Shown here: positions 13,237 through 25,013 of the stretch, piece by piece
Layout of the letters: each line of letters begins with the position of its first letter
Position numbering within the stretch: the first letter of the stretch is position 1
From: Tretioscincus oriximinensis
Lineage: Eukaryota > Chordata > Lepidosauria > Squamata > Gymnophthalmidae
DNA length: 64,000 nt
Reading direction: 5' to 3'
NCBI GenBank assembly: GCA_022410635.1
Contig: JAJVDF010000019.1
Location: 1,343,749 to 1,407,748, forward strand
Made by a program: the position numbers and the translations under genes
The notes under the pieces: model-generated
What the model was told of the DNA's origin: nothing
What the model saw: only the letters and a program-made list of their open reading frames with translations
Database searches by the model: none

Positions 13237-14351
13237 ACTGCCTAGAAAACTAGAGAATTCTGGTGATTGTAGTTATGAAAGCATAGCAGTTCTTTCTGGG
13301 CCCTAAATAAGGGTCTGTGTGGACAAAGCCTCAGGCCTCTTTCGAATGCAGAAGAGATGCAGCAGTTGGATGGCAAGATAAAATGGGAACATATGGCTAA
13401 TGCATTTGTTTTTTAAAGCGTCTTTAAAGTGGGGCAAGCTTATTTCACACCTCATGAGTCTTGCTTTGCTGCAGAAATCTCCCTCACCATTGTGGGGCCT
13501 AACAAGGACCAGCAATCGATCAGATAGTTGATGGTATCTGACTGGAGCACAGCACAGCAACCCTCACCAGTGCGGAATTAATGTGAACTTCATTAATTTG
13601 CGGTTGTGTCAGTTTTCTGACCAAACTCCGCTCAGGCACCGCGTAGCTGTGCAACTGGCATGTGAAATAAATGGAAAACAAGTGCGGGCAGCAGTGATTG
13701 ACAGAGCTTTCGTGGTTGTTTTATTTAGGAAATCAGGACACATTTTGACATTGCGTCCCAGTCCATGGTTCCATCCTATGTGCACAGACAATACTATCAG
13801 CGATACAGTTTCTGCTAGGCAGATGCACCAGTGTGTGGCTACAACTGGAATGGTTTAATGTTCGCCGAGGGCCGCCATATTGCACCACCTCCCCTGGCCT
13901 GGAGCAGTAGGTGGTGGTAGTTGCAGCAGCAGATGCCAGCCACTAAGAGGGGACTCCTGTCTGAGCTGGCCATATCATCTGCTACACACCTGCTGCTTCT
14001 GCTGGCTCCTACCACCAAATGGAAATGGCCGAGACTGCAGGTCTGCCCATCTACCAAGCACCTGGATGGCGGATTGCCTGACACTGAGAAAAAAGTGGCA
14101 GCCTAAACCGTCATTCAGACAGCACTGGACAAGCCAGTGGGTCTGCTGCCTGAGCTGGCTATTTCTATTGCTTTGTGTCCACAGCAATGGTCCTCGGGAG
14201 CCAATGGGAAATGGCAGAGACCACCAGCTCAGGGGGGGAGGTATGTCCACTATGCAGCGCAAAGAAGGATGATTGTCACCTCATGGCACCTCACCTAGCT
14301 TTTCTTTCTCCCCCTTGCCTCCCCCTCTTCCCAACCTTGGCTCCCTTTCTC
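13237..14351. other. GC-richer intronic DNA, unrecognised
   Basis: More GC-rich than its surroundings. Overlapping open frames on both strands (largest 130 codons at 13880-14272) have no recognisable domain. The end near 14350 shares GAGAGGAGAGCTTG-type sequence with 15720-15760 and 16890-16910, suggesting old repeat copies. Confidence 0.4.
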
Positions 14352-14379
14352 TATCCATTAGAGAGGAGAGCTTGATGGC

Positions 14380-15075
14380 TCCAGCACCTCGTCATGGCTT
14401 TGGTTGTCGTCACCCATATCCAAGATGCAGGTAAAAGCTTCCAAAGCCATGTGAGGTGTCTTAGGAGAGGAGACCTTGGTAGTTCCAGATTCCTCACCCC
14501 AGCTTTGGCAGCCTTTGCCTGCATTTTGAATGTCAAAAATGACAACAAACACACATTTTATCGGCTCTCCTGGTATGAAATAGAAAACACCCCAGGCAAA
14601 TGTTGTTGCAAACAACAACAAAAAAATAGCTATATTTAGCTTTCAAAAGAATTTTCATTATTTAACAAATGTTGTGGGCAGACTAGCCACAATTCTAGAT
14701 TAATGTGACCTTGAGTTGGGTCTTCAGAAATAGTCTGCACAATTTTATCAGGGTCATTTAGAGGGAATAATTACATCCTCCCATAACAAGGTCAAACCTT
14801 TCTGCTAAATAACAAAAATTCTTTTGAAAGGTAAATACAGCTGTTTTTTCGTTTGCAAATACATTTGCCTGGGGTGTTGTTTTTTCTAAGTGTTTTTCAT
14901 ACCAGGAGAGCTAATAAACGTGTGTTTATTGTCATTTTTGATTTTATACACGTTCCCCTTATGTGCATTTTGAATATGGCTGTGGGTGATAGCTGCCAAA
15001 GAAAGGAAGAGCCTCAAAGCCACCCCTCCAGACATTCAAAACACTGGCAAAGGCTGCAAAAGCTGAGTTGAGTCA
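14380..15075. repeat. Large imperfect inverted repeat
   Basis: The left arm (about 14480-14670) pairs with the right arm (about 14800-15072). Matching blocks include AATTCTTTTGAAAG, ATTTGCCTGGGGTGTT, ATACCAGGAGAGC and GGCAAAGGCTGC. The spacer is about 130 bp, and the right arm holds an extra stretch of about 80 bp. No transposase is present; a fold-back element or two inverted copies of one repeat are both possible. Confidence 0.65.
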
Positions 15076-15091
15076 TCTGCAGCCACTCTCT

Positions 15092-15694
15092 AGTGGTGCA
15101 AATGGCTCAGTCACTTAGGAATTCGTTTCTCGTCTGGGAGATCAGGTTTTGAAGCCCTGTGTGGGACATGGGGAGGGGTGAGCACGTTCCACTAGCCTGT
15201 AGCTCTAGCCAACCCAACTATTCGAAAGCAAGAATTGCAAGAAATTGCAACAGATGGCAAGTAGATACATGAAGAAGAAGAAGAAGAACTTGGTTCTTAT
15301 ACCACGCTTTTCTCACCTTTCAAAGGGACTCAAAGCGGCTTACAAGGATATATTTTGCCCGAAGGCTCACATTCTATCTTCCCCACCAGGCTATGGTGGT
15401 TCCCATGTATCTACTTGCAGTCAATTGCAATTTCTTGCAATTAATGCTTTCGAATAGCTGGGTTGGCTAAAGCTACAGGCTAGTGGAAGGTGCTCAGCCC
15501 TCCTTACGTCCAACACAGGGCTTCGAAACCCCATCTCCCATGCGAGAGACGAATTCCTAAGCAACTGAGCTATCCGTGCCTGCTATGGGAACCGCCACAG
15601 CCTGGTGGGGAAGATAAAATGTAAGCCTTTGGGAAAAAATACCCTTTGAAAAGGTGAGAAAGGCGAGGTATAAGAACCAAGTTCTTCTTCTTCT
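15092..15694. repeat. Nested SINEs: a minus-strand copy inside a plus-strand copy
   Basis: A plus-oriented Sauria-like SINE starts with a tRNA-like head near 15092, breaks at 15270 and resumes at about 15581 (TGCTATGGGAACCGCC), ending in a (TTC)n tail at 15694. The break, 15271-15580, holds a complete copy in the opposite orientation, from GAAGAAGAAG tail to its tRNA-like head (complement of GCACGGATAGCTCAGTTGC). The host SINE therefore predates the inner one. Confidence 0.75.
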
Positions 15695-16119
15695 AGAACC
15701 ACTGAGCTACCCATCCTTAACAGTAGAGAGGAAAGCTCAGTGGCTCCAGACACCTTACCCTGGCTTTGGTAGCCTTCATCGGCAGCCCACATATAAAATG
15801 TGGGTAAAGACAAAGGTTCAGGAGTTTTGGATTAAGGAGGAAAGAGAGATTTGTAATATGTTTAGATTGCAAATGAGAGCAACAAGTAAATGGCAAATAC
15901 TACATGCTGATTTGGATACTATTAGGTCAATAGGTGTCAGGGAAACAACTGAAAATATGTTAGCGTGTGCTCAAACTGTTCTGGTAAGTGGGTGGAAAGA
16001 TAATATGCTATGGAAGATGTAAAAAAAATGTATGAATATATCATTCATGTGATTGCAACTGAAATCTCTAATTGTAGAATAAATAATCCAGAGAATATGC
16101 AGAAAGGAAGTGATTTTAA

Positions 16120-16630
16120 TAGGGTTGCCATATTATGGCATCCCANNNNNNNNNNNNNNNNNNNNNNNNNNNNNNNNNNNNNNNNNNNNNNNNNNNNNNN
16201 NNNNNNNNNNNNNNNNNNNNNNNNNNNNNNNNNNNNNNNNNNNNNNNNNNNNNNNNNNNNNNNNNNNNNNNNNNNNNNNNNNNNNNNNNNNNNNNNNNNN
16301 NNNNNNNNNNNNNNNNNNNNNNNNNNNNNNNNNNNNNNNNNNNNNNNNNNNNNNNNNNNNNNNNNNNNNNNNNNNNNNNNNNNNNNNNNNNNNNNNNNNN
16401 NNNNNNNNNNNNNNNNNNNNNNNNNNNNNNNNNNNNNNNNNNNNNNNNNNNNNNNNNNNNNNNNNNNNNNNNNNNNNNNNNNNNNNNNNNNNNNNNNNNN
16501 NNGCGGGGGGCGGGGCGGGGGGGAGCGGCAACCCGGGATTTTAAAACTTTTTTTTAAAATCCAGCCGGGACAATAAAATTGTCCCTAAAACCGTGAATGT
16601 CCCGGTTTACCGGGACGTATGGCAACCCTA
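16120..16630. mobile_element. hAT-like element with perfect 8-bp target duplication
   Basis: The element runs from TAGGGTTGCCATA to its complement TATGGCAACCCTA and is flanked on both sides by GATTTTAA (16112-16119 and 16631-16638), the 8-bp duplication expected of hAT transposition. Most of the inside is an assembly gap (16146-16502), so its true length and content are unknown. The visible inner part is very GC-rich (G runs at 16503-16525) next to T/A homopolymers. Confidence 0.8.
16146..16502. other. Assembly gap (Ns)
   Basis: A run of 357 Ns inside the hAT-like element, next to a G-rich stretch that probably broke the assembly. Open frames drawn through it are meaningless. Confidence 1.
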
Positions 16631-16868
16631 GATTTTAAGCAAAAATGGTTGGCTGTTAAAAATTACTGGCTGGGGAGTAAAGCTATGAAATTAAGACCAA
16701 AACTGATTTTCCAGATGTCTATCCTGTTAACTAGAGAATTGAAATATATTGTAAATGTGGGGGAGGCAGAAGAGGGTGATAGAAAAAAAGAGAAAACATT
16801 GTAAAAGTGAATAAGATATGTTATGTATGTATGAAATTTAAATTATATATTTTAACACTCTCCCCCCT

Positions 16869-19744
16869 AAAGGCTACAAAAGCTGGGAAAGAGAGGAGAG
16901 CTTGTTGGTTCTTGCTGTTGAGTTTCCATCTCTAGCTGTCTCCTCCAGCAGTCAAAGCCACACTTCCAGGTGTGTTGAAAACAAATTCAAAAGTGGAGTG
17001 AAGCTGGATTAAAGTGAAGGTTTGCTCAAGGGCCAAATTTCAGTCCACTTTCTGTCCAAACATAGAGCCTGGTGCATTAAATGTGGCCAATAAACACAAG
17101 TACAGATGCCAAACAAGTCCATACTATATAACTCATTAGGTGGATACTACTTTATCCATGTGCCATCTTTCACTTCACTTGCTCAAAGCAGCTTGGCAAT
17201 ATGCCTGATAGAAATTCCTTATGCTCTATTTTGGGATATCAAACTAGAACCCAAAGCTAATTATTGGCCTCCACTCCTATGCCTTTTGGAGAAATAGTTT
17301 AATATGGATCCATTGACTAAAGTAGTCGTATCCATTTCACATAATTAATTCTTTCTTGGTTGCCAGAGAAATAACATAAACATATTGTATAGTACACTAT
17401 GTGTGTTCAAAATCCAAACATTAGTGTTTAATTTTTTCTGTCTACATAGTACATAGGAGTACTTTTTTTAAAAAAAGCACAATTATAAAGGAAAAAGAAT
17501 AGGAATGAACAATTATACTGGAGTCAGGCCAAAACCCACTGCAATTTAATGAATTAATTTCTAATTTGCTACTTACAGAAAAACAAGAACAGAAAGACCA
17601 ATATTCACCAATTAATTTTGTCCAGTTATTATTTCACATGATTTAACTAAGTTCTATTCTTGCTATATTTGCCAAGAACAATAAGCCCAAAATTATCCTT
17701 GAGCCCAAAATCAAGTATGCTTAGTTACTTTAAAGTAATTCCAGCTGGAATATTTGATCATGTATTCCTACAATTTTTAGTTTTGTTATATTCTACCAAA
17801 ACGCATAAAATCTTTCAAATTTTTCACTGCATGTATTTCACATTTTCTTTATTAAATGCTTCTTAGTATTTATTACTTAGCATTGGTTGCATTATCTCTA
17901 ACTATACATGTTCCAGGAAAGAAATAAAAAATTAGGAACAGAAGAAATATGCCTTTCTGTTCTGGGATGACCTATCCCATGTTGGGATGAAAGGCTGCTG
18001 GAATGGAATGGGTCATATTGCTGTAGAAGGGCCCACTTCACCCCAGTCTCACCCACAATCTCTAAGTAGTGATCAAAGGCTATAAGAGACTATCCAGGTT
18101 TGAAAGGAAGAGCCTGGTCCGTCTGTTTTCCAGATAGAAATCTAAGAGCTTTTCCTAAAGTGCTACAAATATTCCAGGATTTATTGTATAATACGACATG
18201 AATATGCACATCCTCATGGTCCGACATAATGAATCTGAAATAATTGTAGACTACTATACCAGGCTTGTATACTATTTGGAGCACCTTAGACACGCTTTGT
18301 CTAATATGAAAGAAGCTTAATGGGGAGGAACCTTCCACAAATTGTAGCAGCTTGTGAACATCATTCCCTCATTCTGCCATATATCTCCAATTAAGGCCCA
18401 ATGCAGAAAGATTTCAAAACTTTCAATTATTGGCATTTTAAAGTAAAAGGATCTTATAGCAAATAATAAAGCAAACTAAGAATAGTTATACTATTTGACT
18501 AAATGGATAAGGAAGACAATTTCCTTTCTTTCCTTCATGCATTAATATCTGCTGTGTTGTTTGCATTTATTTGGCCTTATTGATGTTATGTATAAAAACT
18601 GTGAAATGTGTCAAATATCTTATACCTTTCCAAACACACACACATATTATTCATCCCATGTTGCCATCACCATTCATCATTTTACCTGATTCCTTTAGAA
18701 TGATTAATACTCCAATTTTCATGACTTAAAATTATGGTTAATAAATCCATATTCCATCTTTTATGACCAAGCTGAATGATAATATTTTACTGTGTAAATG
18801 AAGTCAATACATGCTTTTGTTTCTTGGTTTTTTGTGGGTTTTGTTTTTTGGAGGTAGATGATTTGATGTCATTCATCATTTTTAGTGCTTTATGCAGTTG
18901 TTTGAGTTAATTTCAGGTGTAGGAATATAATGTATGGTGTCAAAATGTTTTGATATGTACTGGCTGGTTTTAATTAGATTAGTTTAACTTTGGGGATTTA
19001 ATCGCCTTTGGATTTGCATTACATTCTGTAGTGAAATTGACACACACTTTAGAAATCAGTGTTAAGACACCCAAGAATATAAGACTTTGAGCTGTTATTA
19101 GGTGATTATATGACAGCTGGTCACTGCTCTTATCTTATCATACAGTAATTTTATTCCTGATTGTATGGTCCCCAGCCTTACAGAAACAAAGCAGAGAAAG
19201 AATTCATTGCAAAGACATTATAAAAGTGCATGATCATTAAAAATGAAAGCGTAAGACTTCACTAGACCAAATAATATCAGCAGATAGCTTACAGGAATAC
19301 ATTCAAGAGCATCAGATTATAAAAGCTGCATCTGTTCAGGGGGGGAAATAGCCTTCTTGATTAAAGCAGGAGATCAGTCCTTTAGATACAAGCTAACATA
19401 AAAGTCATTTGAACTGCATGGGTATCTAGACAGTTGAAAAGGAAATTTTCCATTAAATATTGGTAAAAAATGGGCAGTTTAAAAGAAAATAGCCTCCCTG
19501 CCTCCCAACACCTCATTTTCATACGAGTAGCTTTGTCTTTCATGTGGTATTATGTTCTCATCAGAGTACATTATTTCTGAAACATACATTCCTAAATATA
19601 GCTCATGACAATGGGGGGGGGAAATCACAAAGGACTACTTTTTATTAACATTCCAGTTTCTAAATATGAATTTTTAAGTGTGTTCAATTAGAAAAACAAC
19701 AGTAAATAATAGTGTATAATTTATACATAGTACTTGTTTCTTAC
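16869..19744. other. Intronic DNA downstream of TSR4 exon
   Basis: AT-rich with no recognisable exon or repeat family beyond a few homopolymer runs (for example GGGGGGGG near 19613). It is the start of the intron that follows the TSR4 exon. Confidence 0.5.
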
Positions 19745-19909
19745 CTGGGCATCGCTGCTCACTACACCTTCGTACTTCTTCTCCAGTTCCTTCACACTGT
19801 TGCCCTGTAATTGCTGCTCCTTGACATATTCGTATTCTCTTTTCCCAGCCACCATCACATGATTTGGAACACCCACTCCAATGGCCCCAGTGGTTCCATT
19901 GACCATTAG
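19745..19909 (-). CDS. ADGRB3: ADGRB3 exon: thrombospondin type-1 repeat 4
   Basis: A 165-bp exon encoding the last TSR, beginning [18 protein letters not shown] and ending RRCSEQRCP. Tryptophan ladder, six cysteines, the KRIRIC strand and CSKSCDGG (serine version of the O-fucosylation motif) are present. The first alanine codon is split (G|CT). The acceptor is CCATGCAG and the donor CCAG|GTAAGA, a near-consensus donor. In ADGRB3 the next exon begins the hormone-receptor-like (HormR) domain. I looked for its expected start, with cysteine-, proline- and aspartate-rich sequence, in 1-19744 and did not find it, so that intron is probably longer than the window. Confidence 0.95.
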
Positions 19910-20193
19910 CTGCATGGAAGAGCATAACAAATGTTAAGGAACCGGTGGGATTATTTTCCAGTGAATTTTAAGTCATCCAAATGTATTTCTGGTACCTTTT
20001 TCTTTTTCATTCTAGTTTAGCTTCAAAGTCAACACACCAAACTTTTGCTTAGTTAGCAATTTAGAGTGGTTCTGCACTCTACCAGATCAACAAACAGATC
20101 CTTTCCCTCACTAGTCCGATATAAGGGAGACCCAGGGCAGTGAGAACTAGCATGTGCTTGCTGATCCAGAATACTTACCAATGTAGAATTAAA

Positions 20194-20300
20194 CAGGGTG
20201 TTTGTTGTGGAGAAAGCAACAAACTATGTCCGCCACCCTATGGTTGGCTGCCCTGAGACCTTCGGGTATAGGGCGGGATACAAGTACAAATAAATAAATA
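20194..20300 (+). repeat. MIR-like SINE 3' end with (AAATA)n tail
   Basis: The sequence CAGGGTGTTTGTTGTGG to GCGGGATACAAGTACAAAT matches the 3' half of the copy at 60885-61110. It is 5'-truncated and ends in AAATAAATAAATA. It lies in the intron between TSR3 and TSR4. Confidence 0.7.
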
Positions 20301-21192
20301 TGCCTGAGCTGCATTAGTACAAAGAACATATAGACATTTTGTAACCATCTAAGAATCCATCCAAATAAAATGTTCACATTTCCTAAAATTTTGAGGATGG
20401 TTCAGAAATGGTATACAGTTGGTACTGCTATATGCGAGTGGATCACTGTGTCAGTCTCTCTTCTGATGCACATTAAAGGCCAGAAATTCATTTTTAAAGC
20501 ATAGATAAATGCTCACTGGAACTGGATGAGAATGAGATAATATTTTCATGCTATGATATCAATTGACATTTTGAGACACTCTTGCTGCAAGCCAATACAA
20601 TCTGAGTTAATATAAGCTTTCACTGAAATAAATTTTCCTTATATGTATGGTGTTTTCTAGAATCACATTCATTGAACACAAATCCAGTGATATTCTTTAC
20701 ATTACAGCTGAATTGAGTCTGAAGTTTATTTACCTAAATTAATCTCTCACTGGACTCACAAGTATTGTTAGAATAAATAAGATGCAATTGATGTTCCCGT
20801 TGCTTTCTTTTCAAAGCATGTTTGTGCAAATCAGTTATCATTTTCTAAGTGGATCCAGACTAGCACAGCAATTTGTTTAAAATTGGTATATTATATAACT
20901 CATTACAAATATTCACATCAAACAGGCTAAGGTAGAGTTCCTGTCATCTGTTTAGGGAGAAGATTTTTATTCCATTTCATTCATATAAAACTAATGTTTT
21001 AAGTTTTCATGTATCTTCAGTTAAGTTCATTAGTAAATTATTTTTGCAAAAAGGAGCAATCACAGTTTTCTAAGGTTTGACTTTATGGTCTAATTCTTAA
21101 GGAATGTGCTGATTCTATACTTTAATTCTGAAGTGCCCTCGCCATTTTTTGTGCATTTACATTTGAGCTGGTCTATCATGTACATTACAGAC

Positions 21193-21212
21193 GCACACAC
21201 ACACACACACAC
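21193..21212. repeat. (CA)n microsatellite
   Basis: About ten uninterrupted CA units. Confidence 0.95.
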
Positions 21213-21594
21213 TTTTGTACCATCCAAGAGAGGATTCACCATGGGATAGTCCATTTAGAAAGGATATAGAGGAATCCATGTCAAGGAGTACTTTGATCAG
21301 GATCATCATTAGACCTGATAAAACAGGCATAGGAGCTGGCCAATGGACTTGCAGAAGGCATATCTCCATTTTCCAGGCTGCTGGGGGACCAGTTTGGGCA
21401 GTATTCTTTGAAACTAGGAAGCTTCATTTGTAGCATTTCAGAGCCCTCAATTCTAGACCCAGGGCTGCTATGGAACAGTGTCATAATGCAGATGATAATG
21501 TTCCAAACTACTAGATGCTGTGATCTGAATTTAGTTGTCTTAGATCTACTCATCCAGATCACAATCTAAGTGCAAAAAGGGCTAATTTCTCTTT

Positions 21595-21697
21595 ACATAA
21601 GAACATAAGAAGAATCTTGCTGAATGAAGCCACAATCCATCTAGTCTAGCATTTGGCTCACACAATGGCCCATCAATTGCATCTGGGCTCTCTCAAG
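21595..21697 (-). repeat. CR1-type LINE, short 3' end
   Basis: It begins ACATAAGAACATAAGAAG and continues through the complement of the CR1 3' UTR (CATCTAGTCTAGCATT, CACACAATGGCCCA). It is cut off where the SINE at 21698 begins. Confidence 0.8.
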
Positions 21698-22024
21698 CAG
21701 CAGCAGCAGCAGAAGCAAAAGCAGAAGAACTGGGATTTTATACCCCTTTTTTCTCACCCAAAGGGACTCAAAGTGGCTTACAAGGGTACTTTTCACCAAA
21801 AGGCTCACATTCTAGCTAACTGACCAGGCTGTGGTGGTTCCCATTTATCTAGTTGCAGTCAGTTGTAATTTCTTGCAATTCTTGCTTTCGAAAAGCTGGA
21901 TTGGCTAGAGTTAAAGGCTAGTAGAAGGTGCTCACCCCTCACCACGGCTGGCACAGGGCTTTGAAACTAGATCTCCCAGATGAGAGACCATCTTCTTATG
22001 ACATACGACTGAGCCATTCGGGCC
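21698..22024 (-). repeat. tRNA-headed SINE (Sauria-like)
   Basis: Same family as 3175-3480: a degenerate purine tail (CAGCAGCAGAAGCAAAAGC) on the left, body with CTCAAAGTGGCTTACAAGGG and a tRNA-like head at the right end. It abuts the CR1 fragment at 21595-21697. Confidence 0.75.
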
Positions 22025-23733
22025 TTCATCTAGTCTTCACTCCCTTCAAATATTTTTTTAAAAAGGATGTTTATCCTCCTCTAATTAAATTACAGCTAAT
22101 CCGCAATTATATATTTTTTCTATTTGTGGGTTTTCTTTATCTGCAGATTCTTATCTGCTCCTCTACATCACAATCAGTTTCTTCAAAAAAGCCAATATCC
22201 AGATCTGCCAAATTAGCATTTACAAGGAAATGTTGGACTCAGCTATAAAAGCAAATTACTAATTTCTAAGCAAGATAAAGTAACATTAATATCAATCAAT
22301 TATTTGAACCAATAAACTGTATAAAATTATACACAAAACCAGAGATTCTTAAGAGGACATTCTAAATGTCCCCATTTCATTTGGACAGCACAGGAAAGTA
22401 AAGAAAAACAAGAGAAGTATTTTTACACTCTATCTAGTTCTCATAGGCTGGGTGGGCAATTACTTTTTGGAAACAGGCATTGCAGGCATTTCTGGGTAAT
22501 AAGTGTTCAGCCTAGTTTATGCTACTTGCAACTCTTTGACACAGGAACAATCCTGCTCCTACTTCAGAATCCACTAAAGCGAGAATGGTGAGCATGATTT
22601 TCCTGCCTGGACCCAGCTTGCCACACCCACTACACACTGTGATTGGCATGGAAGATTTATTGTCCCACAGCATAGGTAGGGCAAGCATTCGCACTACTTC
22701 TGAAATTGTTTGCCACAGACTTGTTGGTGAATTGCCTTTAAAAGAGAGATGACAAATTGATGGCCCTCCAGATGTTCCTGAACCACAACTTCCAGCATTC
22801 CATTCCACCCCCAGCATTGTGCCAGATCAACTCAAGCTTCTTAAAGTATGGTGCAGTGGTTTCTGGTGTGGCTGCCTTGATCTTGCTAACCACCAGGAAT
22901 ATCCCCTTAAGCAGGTGCAAAAGGAGACAAAGTTTGCCATCAACTGAAGCTTCCAAGCATGTTTTTTTTTCTCCTGAGATAGCTTTACATAAATGTGTTG
23001 CTCAGCCCAAACATGACTCTAGTTACTGTGGGAGGTATTGTCTTTTCCTGTCTTGATGCTATTCTTTTGTCAAACAATGCCAAGGTAACAAGAGCATCAG
23101 TTCACTCATTGCATCCTTTTGGATAGAGATTGAAGAAATACCTTTTCTTCACTGCAACTCGCATAAATCTTGGTCAGAATTCTACAGAATTCACAAGATG
23201 AGTTTCTCCAAACACTGCTAGATACTGTACTGAGAAACACTGCAGCTTCCTTAACTTCAGTGAAGTAGCAACTTTGTTTTATTTTAGATCACACAGTAGG
23301 CTGGGACCAGAAGATGTGACATGGCCAAATAAATAAATAACCTTTCATGGTCATGACTCTAAGCTTTTTGCAGTTATACCTTCATCTACAGCGGTCAAAG
23401 GCACAATTGTGAGCTGAGGAGCTTGCTGTGCTGGATGTGATTTCTACTCTCACAGCAGATGCCTCAGTTCACTGCTTGAAACAATGCCTCCACCCTCACC
23501 CCTGTTGCCTGCACAGAAGATCTTTTGTAAAACAGAGAGCCAGACTTTATGAATTATGTTCTTGTCTCACGATTGGTTCAGTGCAGTATATGGATTGAGT
23601 CCACTTTTCTTTGCCCAATGCTTTAAGTACTCAAGATGGATAATAAATTATTTTCCTCTTGCAGGAACCAATATATAAGCTGGAAGTACCATTCCTGCTG
23701 GGATGGGGACAAATGAGAGAAAATTGTTTATAC

Positions 23734-23898
23734 CTGTACATTCAGGATTGTAACACTCCCTGCTTTCCGCCCAGGGGCCTCTGCACTCGGAGCCTCCATG
23801 AGCAGCTGCGGTGCACTGTCGACTTCTCTGCTGCGTTCCATTGGAGCAGGTCACTGAGCATTGGCTCCATGCGCTCCATTCTTGCCACTGTCCATCCA
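23734..23898 (-). CDS. ADGRB3: ADGRB3 exon: thrombospondin type-1 repeat 3
   Basis: A 165-bp exon encoding one TSR, beginning [18 protein letters not shown] and ending [11 protein letters not shown]. Three ladder tryptophans/aromatic positions, six cysteines, the QQRSRQC strand and CSVTCSNG (O-fucosylation-type site) are intact. The acceptor is TTTGAACAG and the donor ACAG|GTATAA. Both sides are phase 1. The residues match BAI3 TSR3 closely. BAI-family TSRs have been reported to bind RTN4 (Nogo) receptors; applying that to this repeat is inference. Confidence 0.95.
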
Positions 23899-24957
23899 CT
23901 GTTCAAATACACACAAAACAGAAATAAAAGTTGTATTACTCCATCAGCAAGACTCACAGGATCTATTGCTTGCCTTTTCCCTAGCAACTGTTAATTAATC
24001 ATTCCATTAATTGTAACCAGAAAATGAAGGTGTAGTATAAGACACATTTTGTTGGAATATATGTTTGCATTAAAGGCACAAAGCTTTAAGATTTCTCCTT
24101 TGAAAACTGCCTAAAGGTTCCCTAATTTCCCTATGCTTTTCTGTTTCCTTCTGCACATCGTCCTTACAATATACAATTCCTTGTGAACATTATGGTCAAC
24201 CTTTTAAGACCTGAAGACACATTCGGGACTTTTGTGAGCATGATATGGGCACTGCCTTCTCTACCTTTTCACCAGCTTAGGCAGGCCATTTTCTCACGAA
24301 AAATAAAAATGGTTTGGAAACAGTGTGATTAAAAACATCTTAAACTCCATGATTTGATAGCATCTTGCAATAATTTAAGGGACCAAAAGTACTTTTGGGT
24401 TCTTCCACTCTGTTGTGTTTTTATCAAAAGACAGAATGCAAACAATATTCATGGTTAAGAGAGCAATAGATCTCAAACATCAGATTAATTTTTGGAAGTG
24501 CTGCTGCATCCTAAATGAATCATGTTGGGTAGAAAGTCACCATGTTAGGAAAACCCAATGCAATGAACAACCAAGAGATTGCAAAAGGGAGGGATAGCCA
24601 GAATGACAGGACAGGGAAATAACACTGCACTTGAATAGTATTTTTATGGAGAGTATCAGTAAGAAGCATTAATTCATAATTTTGCTCATTCTTTCCTCTC
24701 TTGCTCCCTCCTCTTGTTCTATGCACATCACAGAACACACACACTATACACATACCGTGAGACGAGAAGATGGTAGACAAATACACATGATCCATTAGCC
24801 AGTATTTGCTTCAGATAATCATTCTTTGGTATTCTGTTCTAAGTGTTCCACAATGAATAAGAACAACCTTTTAGACCACTACATTAACTATGCAGTCAAC
24901 TGTGGCAGGTATCCTAACAGTAAACTATTGTTTAATATGTTCATTTGATGTTATTGT

Positions 24958-25013
24958 TAACTAACCTGAGACCTTTGCATATAGAGCAGTATAGAAATGT
25001 AAATAAATAATAA
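24958..25013 (+). repeat. MIR-like SINE tail remnant
   Basis: ACCTGAGACCTTTGCATATAGAGC followed by AAATAAATAATAA is a short decayed version of the tail at 20194-20300. Confidence 0.45.

Larger units (their letters stand above)
15816..16868 (+). pseudogene. Decayed LINE fragment, possibly L1 ORF2 C-terminus, split by a hAT
   Basis: An open stretch at about 15792-16020 (VKTKVQEFWIKEEREI near its start) continues, with stops, to 16119 and resumes after 16639 (KQKWLAVKNYW). The K-x-x-x-FW pattern followed by a tryptophan-rich tail resembles the C-terminal end of L1 ORF2. It is short and broken, and I hold the family call weakly. The interruption at 16120-16630 is a hAT-like insertion. Confidence 0.3.

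Noticed and set aside
13880..14272. 130-codon cysteine/tryptophan-rich open frame
   Set aside because: Overlapping frames of similar size on both strands point to GC-rich sequence with few stops rather than coding.
16010..16576. Open frames up to 188 codons
   Set aside because: They run through the N gap and are not real.
1..19744. Next ADGRB3 exon (start of HormR domain)
   Set aside because: Searched for by eye on the minus strand and not found; presumed beyond the window.
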